From NCBI GenBank assembly GCA_020829485.1, contig JAIVFU010000125.1:1-17342 (forward strand): a stretch of DNA of 17,342 nucleotides, given 5' to 3'. A model generated the notes under the pieces. That model was not told where the DNA came from. It ran no database searches and saw nothing but the letters and a program-made list of their open reading frames with translations. The DNA is from Nostoc sp. CHAB 5834. GTDB taxonomy: Bacteria; Cyanobacteriota; Cyanobacteriia; Cyanobacteriales; Nostocaceae. The translations under genes were made by a program, and so were the position numbers. Positions 13,849 to 17,342 of this stretch are shown here, in pieces (within the stretch, counting starts at the first letter, position 1; the number at the start of each line of letters is the position of its first letter).

Positions 13849-14585
13849 TAGCTTATTTTTCCTTGTAAATATTTTTGGATGATAGTCTGACTTTCAACTT
13901 TTAAACGTGTGATTTCAGTGTCTCGCTTCTGCTCCTTAGCCTCATAAAATAGTCTTAGTTGTTGTGTCTCGTTACGTGTTGCTTGAGTTGTAATCCTCTC
14001 TTGTACTAGCTTTTCATCAGTCTGCAAAAGCTTCTCTCTATTAATATCAAGATTGACGCTTGCAATATCAAAATTGACTACTTCTTGCTGGGTTTTAATA
14101 CCTTCAGTAGAAGCTTTGATAACGCTTTGTTCTGCTTTGTGATACTGTTGCTTAGTTTTTCCTATTTCCTCAATATATTTAAATCCAGCTTGTAAAAGAA
14201 ATTGAGCGTTTTCGGCTTGTCTGTAAGTAGCTAATCCAATATTCTTTTGTTCTTCGGTGGCTTGTAGCTCAATCTGTGGATTAAGCAAGTCACTCGGAAT
14301 CATACCCGAAAAGTTTTGAACCGGAAAAGCTAAACCACCGTAAACATCTGATTTATGGTCTAAATTTGAAGATTGAAAACCTTTTTGATATCCCCCAGGT
14401 GTTACAGTTTGGGCGACATCTCCAGCCGTTTTTTGAGTTTGTGCCTGAACTTCTACAGTTTTGTTAGCTACAGTACTTAAAGAAGAAACAGCATTATCAA
14501 GAATTTCTTTTGCTTTGTCGCCAACAGACTTTTGATTTTTAACTCTACTTGAACCTGTTAAACCACCTTTTCTAGATGCAACCAT
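13848..14585 (-). CDS. Helical coiled-coil-type protein, unknown function
   Basis: A 245 aa protein with strong ribosome site AGGAGG six bases before the ATG. N-terminus is basic and disordered-looking (MVASRKGGLTGSSRVKNQKS), then Gly/Pro-rich around residues 60-105, then a long helical Gln/Glu/Lys-rich stretch from 107 to the end, probably coiled coil. Flanked by TAATG overlaps on both sides, so the 208 aa protein, this protein and the membrane ATPase are made together and probably interact. No recognised family; similar composition occurs in phage scaffold, structural and partition-adaptor proteins, none of which can be favoured. Confidence 0.75.
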   Translation of the reverse strand: MVASRKGGLTGSSRVKNQKSVGDKAKEILDNAVSSLSTVANKTVEVQAQTQKTAGDVAQTVTPGGYQKGFQSSNLDHKSDVYGGLAFPVQNFSGMIPSDLLNPQIELQATEEQKNIGLATYRQAENAQFLLQAGFKYIEEIGKTKQQYHKAEQSVIKASTEGIKTQQEVVNFDIASVNLDINREKLLQTDEKLVQERITTQATRNETQQLRLFYEAKEQKRDTEITRLKVESQTIIQKYLQGKIS

Positions 14586-15211
14586 TACAAACCTCCTAGA
14601 ATTTCATTAAATATATTGCTGGAGTAGTCATCAGCTTTCATCAAGTTCAAAATATCATCTGTGATATCCTTGGAAGTTTCAGAATTAATTCTCCTGTCTA
14701 CAATCTGCTTTTGTTTTTGCTGGAACTCTTCACGCTTGCGCTGTCTTTCGGTTTGCTTCTTGCTTACATCATTCAGAATTAAACTTTTAGTTACCTCCTC
14801 ATAAGTTGATTGATACGTTTGAAAGGCTTCTACAGCGTGGTGTAATGCAGTCTCCTGAATATCGGTTATTTGGGTTTGCTGATAAATTTCTTGTACATCT
14901 GAAACCGTTAATTGATTTACTTTCTCTTTCAATACATCACCTAATTCAGATGATTCTCTAGTAACAAGGTTTGAGTCATTAGCAATCATTTCATCTATCT
15001 GGTTTGAGTGAAGTTTTTGTGGAAGTGCTAGCTGTTCTTTTGCACTCGGTAACTTCAAGTTATCCAACTGGAATGTTTGATTAAGGAAGTCAACAATAGA
15101 TTGATTTAACTGAGAAGTTAAAAGCCATGTACCACCGAATTGAGAAGTTAGAACTTCTAAAACATCTTGTGCAGGAATTTGATTTTTCTTACAGTAATTT
15201 TTGACTTGCAT
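14585..15211 (-). CDS. Helical protein, unknown function
   Basis: A 208 aa protein. The N-terminal 45 residues (VKNYCKKNQIPAQDVLEVL, then SQFGGTWLLTSQLNQSIVDF) resemble a small helical DNA- or RNA-binding domain such as the IF2 N-terminal fold, tentatively. Residues about 155-180 are highly charged (TERQRKREEFQQKQKQIVDR), a coiled-coil or nucleic-acid-contacting helix. AGGAGA lies nine bases before the ATG, 23 bases after the HTH gene; the stop overlaps the next start by TAATG. Contains one exact TAACTTCAAGTTA. Confidence 0.75.
   Translation of the reverse strand: MQVKNYCKKNQIPAQDVLEVLTSQFGGTWLLTSQLNQSIVDFLNQTFQLDNLKLPSAKEQLALPQKLHSNQIDEMIANDSNLVTRESSELGDVLKEKVNQLTVSDVQEIYQQTQITDIQETALHHAVEAFQTYQSTYEEVTKSLILNDVSKKQTERQRKREEFQQKQKQIVDRRINSETSKDITDDILNLMKADDYSSNIFNEILGGL
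15050..15062. repeat. TAACTTSAAGTTA palindrome, exact
   Basis: TAACTTCAAGTTA inside the 208 aa gene (codons of DNLKL). A related, looser form TAACTGAGAAGTTA lies nearby at 15107-15120. Confidence 0.65.
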
Positions 15212-15234
15212 GGTTAGATATCTCCTGTTAATTA

Positions 15235-15570
15235 CTAGTTTTCAATTGGTGAGTATTTACGGGTAAGAATTGATACAACACGTTCTCTAGAGAAGTTTTT
15301 CAAAAGATCGGCAACTTCTCTTAAATACTCAACGTGGCAAGAGTCAATTCTTCTACGGTTTAAAGTTCCGTATTCATCGGCGTATATGCGTAAATCGGGA
15401 ATTAATTCAATTGAAAATTCTAAATACCTTGTAAGCGTTCTGACAGAAATTCCAATTTCTTGAGCTACTTCCTGCCTAGAAAATTGCCTTTCATAAAGTG
15501 AAACCATATCGGATGTAATTATGATTTCTGTCTCGTCCTTGGCGTTAATAGCTAGAGTTGTAAAAGTCAT
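15235..15570 (-). CDS. Helix-turn-helix regulator
   Basis: A 111 aa protein from ATG 15570, preceded by AAAGG at seven bases; an upstream in-frame start (15609) has no comparable site. Residues 30-50 (FSRQEVAQEIGISVRTLTRY) form a clear helix-turn-helix resembling MerR/excisionase or Xre-type readers, followed by a helical C-terminal part (VEYLREVADLLKNFSRERVV) that could dimerise. First gene of the leftward block, divergent from the 95 aa gene, with an 18 bp operator-like palindrome between them. That layout matches phage immunity switches and plasmid control regions, so it probably autoregulates; whether as repressor, activator or initiator cannot be told. Confidence 0.75.
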   Translation of the reverse strand: MTFTTLAINAKDETEIIITSDMVSLYERQFSRQEVAQEIGISVRTLTRYLEFSIELIPDLRIYADEYGTLNRRRIDSCHVEYLREVADLLKNFSRERVVSILTRKYSPIEN

Positions 15571-15677
15571 ACTAGAGCCTTTCTTATGTCTGTGAAGCGT
15601 CTTGCACAAGTCAGTTAAATGCCTTTCATTAGCCTTGCTTGAGACTGGCGTTTCGCTGTCCTTTGCCTGACCTCTCT

Positions 15678-15706
15678 AGTATAATACTGTTATATGGATA
15701 TAACAA
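15678..15706 (-). promoter_or_regulatory. Promoter of HTH-ATPase operon
   Basis: Minus-strand -35 TTGTTA (15701-15706) and -10 TATACT (15678-15683), spacer exactly 17. The operator palindrome covers the -35 and most of the spacer. A plus-strand TATAAT at 15680-15685 suggests an overlapping rightward promoter, though its -35 is poor. Confidence 0.6.
15688..15705. promoter_or_regulatory. Operator palindrome in divergent region
   Basis: TGTTATAT-GG-ATATAACA, perfect 8 bp arms with a 2-base spacer, overlapping the leftward promoter and just after a rightward -10-like TATAAT. Likely repressor site for the HTH or RHH-like regulator on either side. Confidence 0.65.
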
Positions 15707-15794
15707 CCGTGATACAAATAGCTTGATTGGTAGCATGTATCACCCGTGTAAAACTGGTGTAATATATAAGGATGGATTACGAAAAATTATTGAT

Positions 15795-16082
15795 ATGGCT
15801 AAAATTAATGTCGGTTCACTCGATTTATCAGATTTTGATAAAGATTGGTTTATAGTTAGCTCTAACTTAATGGAACGCTCTGTTAGGGCTAATTTAGCCT
15901 CTGTGGTGACTTTCTACATCAGAAGGAATATTGAGGCACACAAGGAATTGCTAGCCTATGCAGCACGAAAACACGGCATTACAGAGGATGAATGCTTTAA
16001 AAGACTTCTTGCTGGTGAAAAGCTACCCCAGCCAATAGAAGGATTTAACGAACAACCACCACAAATAGACATACAAGATTAA
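15795..16082 (+). CDS. RHH-like small DNA-binding protein
   Basis: A 95 aa protein from ATG 15795; a longer frame is open back to 15639, with another ATG at 15735, but the upstream part overlaps the promoter/operator region and does not look like protein. The core VVTFYIRRNIEAHKELLAY, then AARKHGITEDECFKRLLAGE, has strand-helix-turn-helix spacing like ribbon-helix-helix proteins; the C-terminus is short and acidic/proline-rich. Ribosome site weak (AAGGA about 20 bases upstream). It diverges from the HTH regulator and is followed at once by the TGGGGAT iterons, so an iteron-binding replication or partition role is plausible but inferred from placement. Confidence 0.6.
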   Translation: MAKINVGSLDLSDFDKDWFIVSSNLMERSVRANLASVVTFYIRRNIEAHKELLAYAARKHGITEDECFKRLLAGEKLPQPIEGFNEQPPQIDIQD

Positions 16083-16083
16083 C

Positions 16084-16198
16084 TGGGGATATTTTGGGGA
16101 TGGTTGGGGATATCACACCAAACCTGGGGATGGTTAAACCGCCCAAAAGCTAGAACCCTTACACCGTCTAGGCGGGATGATTGGGGATGATTGGGGAT
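16084..16198. repeat. TGGGGAT iteron cluster
   Basis: Exact TGGGGAT at 16084, 16095, 16105, 16125, 16182 and 16192, with looser CGGGAT/AGGGAT forms nearby. Spacings of 11, 10, 20 and 10 bases put copies on one face of the helix, as in plasmid replication or partition iterons. Starts two bases after the stop of the RHH-like gene. Origin or centromere role is inferred. Confidence 0.6.
16151..16181. repeat. 31 bp direct repeat, copy 1
   Basis: Begins TAGAACCCTTACACCGTCTA and continues GGCGGGATGAT; identical to the copy at 16238-16268 except one base. Its left arm is disrupted by CAAAAG, so the hairpin CTAGA/TCTAG is bulged. Confidence 0.75.
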
Positions 16199-16231
16199 AA
16201 CTAACGATTCTCAGGGATAACCAAATAAAAG

Positions 16232-16268
16232 CCCGCCTAGAACCCTTACACAGTCTAGGCGGGATGAT
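16232..16268 (-). terminator. 31 bp repeat copy 2 with strong hairpin
   Basis: The second copy of the direct repeat (16238-16268) lies within a perfect 10 bp stem CCCGCCTAGA/TCTAGGCGGG (12-base loop). On the minus strand the stem is followed by CTTTTATTT, so it can terminate the small ORF whose stop is at 16270. The same bases may also belong to the iteron region. Confidence 0.6.
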
Positions 16269-16269
16269 A

Positions 16270-16434
16270 TTAAGGGATGATTTTGACCCTTTCTTCGGTT
16301 TTATTTCGTTTTTCAATAAGCACTGTTAACGGTTCGGTGACTTCTTCCATGCCCTTTGTTAACTCAAGTGTCACCATACCCACAAGCTGAAAAAGTAAAG
16401 CAATACGTACCATCCACCTAAAAGCGGTTTTCAC
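16270..16434 (-). CDS. Small membrane-type protein, GTG start
   Basis: A 54 aa frame with GTG start (16434) and AAAAGGGG five bases before it, the strongest ribosome site of this region; an internal ATG (16413) would give 47 aa. Sequence starts MKTAFRWMVRIALLFQLVGM and has one hydrophobic or amphipathic helix (residues about 5-25), then a charged tail with EEVTEPLTVLIEKRNKTEE. A hairpin covers its translation start and a terminator-like stem follows its stop. Size and topology recall small membrane proteins such as type I toxins or holin-like factors; no family is recognised. Probably real because of the ribosome site and flanking signals, but short. Confidence 0.45.
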   Translation of the reverse strand: MKTAFRWMVRIALLFQLVGMVTLELTKGMEEVTEPLTVLIEKRNKTEERVKIIP

Positions 16435-16466
16435 TTTGACCCCTTTTCTAAGGAATTAGTCAAAGT
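16433..16466 (-). promoter_or_regulatory. Hairpin over the start of the 54 aa ORF
   Basis: In the minus-strand transcript, arms ACTTTGAC and GTCAAAGT (8 bp) enclose CCTT...AAGG, which can pair and hide the Shine-Dalgarno; the second arm runs into the GTG start. It could restrain translation until opened. Confidence 0.4.
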
Positions 16467-16568
16467 AGAAGCTGTGGATTAGTACAGATGTATTGGTTTT
16501 TCAATCAAAAATAGCTTATGAGAATTAATGTTCTGATAAGTAAAGGTTGCGAGAAGGCAATTTCTTAT

Positions 16569-16604
16569 CATGTAATACATCGGAAATTTGCGATGTATTA
16601 CATG
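16569..16604. repeat. 36 bp inverted repeat, 14 bp perfect arms
   Basis: CATGTAATACATCG / CGATGTATTACATG around an 8-base loop. It lies 45 bases past the stop of the secreted-protein gene, but no T-run follows on either strand, so it is not a standard terminator. Operator, origin structure or recombinase site are possible. The remainder of 16467-16649 holds nothing else I can support. Confidence 0.75.
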
Positions 16605-16649
16605 GTGAACAATATTTTACCAATGGTATCGGAATCTCGGCTCCATGTC

Positions 16650-17006
16650 TTATTTACATAGACAGTTGTAACTAGAGAGGGATACTGAATCGTCTCCGTA
16701 CCCTACAGTACAGGTAGTAGACCAAACCGGAAGAAGATTGAAGCCAGGACGGAAACCTTCACCTGCTGCATTTGTGGAACATACATAGAACTCGTTTCCA
16801 TTGCTATAAAAGCCAGAAGAAACTGCCGTCTTGCCTGCATCAGTGCAAACACTCTCACAGTATCTACCATTCGCAAGCACCCAACTCACACTTTGTGAAA
16901 ACGCTGGTTTTGCAGTGGAGCTTATCAAAGATGAAACCAAAATAATAATGAAAAAGGTGATCGATATTATTCCTGCAAGATAACCAATACTTTTTCGTAC
17001 TTGCAT
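16650..17006 (-). CDS. Secreted six-cysteine protein, unknown function
   Basis: A 118 aa precursor. Basic start MQVRKS, hydrophobic stretch IGYLAGIISITFFIIILVSS (7-26), then TAKPAFSQS, fitting a signal peptide or signal anchor with possible cleavage near residue 37. The mature part is small and has six cysteines (C50, C54, C76, C99, C115, C117), which suggests up to three disulphides outside the cytoplasm, with Gly/Tyr/Asn-rich loops (GFYSNGNEFYVC, VGYGDDSVS). AGG lies about seven bases before the ATG. No family recognised; it is leftward, alone and next to the right end, the place where linear elements often keep cargo. Surface-exclusion, toxin or adhesion roles are speculation. Confidence 0.7.
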   Translation of the reverse strand: MQVRKSIGYLAGIISITFFIIILVSSLISSTAKPAFSQSVSWVLANGRYCESVCTDAGKTAVSSGFYSNGNEFYVCSTNAAGEGFRPGFNLLPVWSTTCTVGYGDDSVSLSSYNCLCK

Positions 17007-17117
17007 ACGCTTACCTATTTCCTAATTAATTAACCACTAAGATGTAGATGTAAACCTACAATTTAAAATTAAAATACGAACTCCAAAAATTACGAGAATT
17101 AATTATTAATCTTTACA

Positions 17118-17340
17118 ACACCTCCCAAACCACTCCCCAACCCTCTTAATTCCTCCCAACATTCCTAACCCGTTACAACCGCAATGCCCTGTTATTTGAC
17201 CGTAGCAGGGCTAAAAATCAATACAGCAAAGCTGGCTGGAATTTTCGCTCGACTGGAATCCCTACCTCCCTCATAACCCAACCACCAATCTAAAACACAA
17301 TCCACAAATCCCTGGCACAAGCTGGGGATTTTTTCATGTC
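17118..17340. repeat. Right arm of divergent subterminal inverted repeat
   Basis: In order toward the end: ACACCTCCCAA (17118-17128), TCCCCAACCC (17134-17143), AACATTCC (17158-17165), hairpin GCCCTGTTA/TAGCAGGGC (17186-17211), GGAATTTTCGCTCGA (17238-17252), CCCTCATAACCCAA (17268-17281) and TTTTTTCATGTC (17329-17340). Each is the reverse complement of a left-arm block, in mirrored order. The window stops two bases past the last block, whereas 96 bases lie outside it at the left. No gene lies in 17007-17342; 17040-17117 is AT-rich with a GATGTA tandem pair. Confidence 0.8.
17306..17334 (+). terminator. Outward-facing terminator, right end
   Basis: Stem AAATCCC/GGGATTT with a 12-base loop followed by a T-run and CATGTC. 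It mirrors the left-end terminator in structure and trailing sequence, with a different stem. Confidence 0.65.
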
Positions 17341-17342
17341 TA

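Noticed and set aside
13544..13882. Plus-strand frame of 112 aa rich in Phe/Ser
   Set aside because: Complement of the coiled-coil region of the ATPase gene; composition is an antisense artefact.
2224..15062. Dispersed 13-mer as a CRISPR or clustered repeat array
   Set aside because: Copies are thousands of bases apart, partly inside genes, with no spacers and no cas genes.
15639..15794. N-terminal extension of the RHH-like protein
   Set aside because: Translation would cover the promoter and operator region and gives an un-protein-like sequence with no ribosome site.
16134..16316. Minus-strand frame of 60 aa over the repeats
   Set aside because: It translates both 31 bp repeats and the hairpins and overlaps the better-supported 54 aa ORF in another frame.
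97..17340. Inverted repeats as ends of a transposon or IS
   Set aside because: No transposase or serine/DDE recombinase is recognisable, the arms are long and blockwise diverged, and replication plus packaging genes lie inside.

Overview
The window looks like most or all of a 17.3 kb linear, phage-related replicon (phage-plasmid or phage satellite), probably from a filamentous cyanobacterium. The host call is an inference from protein character, the AT-rich sequence and a MITE-like element bounded by AGACCTCTTGCA; I saw no rRNA or tRNA. The linear interpretation rests on two independent observations. First, the two ends share ordered, divergent blocks in inverted orientation (left 97-675, right about 17118-17340), including outward-facing terminators that both end in TTTTTTCATGTC. 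Second, the gene at 5744-7351 encodes a tyrosine recombinase resembling telomere resolvases (protelomerases).

Layout. Left end (1-763): no gene; inverted-repeat blocks, hairpins and a 121 bp MITE-like element. 764-1755 (+): a two-gene AbiEii-type nucleotidyltransferase toxin module. 1794-1940 (-): a small basic protein. 2053-2273: three tandem hairpins with T-runs, all oriented to stop leftward transcription. From 15570 down to 2313 every gene is on the minus strand, in three or four units: (a) a helix-turn-helix regulator, two coiled-coil-like proteins, a membrane-anchored FtsK/HerA-like ATPase and a 124 aa unknown, closed by a terminator at 11257-11271; (b) a possibly frameshifted 79 aa ORF and a ribbon-helix-helix protein; (c) a 901 aa PrimPol/SF3-helicase replication protein and an 83 aa unknown; (d) telomere-resolvase-like protein, terminase-small-subunit candidate, terminase large subunit and three unknown proteins, driven by a promoter overlapped by three copies of TATGTSACATA. 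Rightward from a divergent operator at 15688-15705 lies a 95 aa RHH-like protein, then TGGGGAT iterons, a small membrane-type ORF, a 36 bp palindrome, a secreted six-cysteine protein and the right inverted-repeat arm.

How it may work (inference): the PrimPol-helicase replicates the element, the resolvase-like enzyme processes hairpin telomeres, TerS/TerL package DNA, and the HTH and RHH proteins regulate. I recognise no capsid, portal, tail or lysis gene, so packaging would need a helper phage, unless unknown genes fill these roles. A near-perfect 13 bp palindrome, TAACTTSAAGTTA, occurs four times exactly and at least twice in degenerate form, spread across the element much like the dispersed 'stoperators' of temperate mycobacteriophages. 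The whole combination is, to my knowledge, not a standard described element class.
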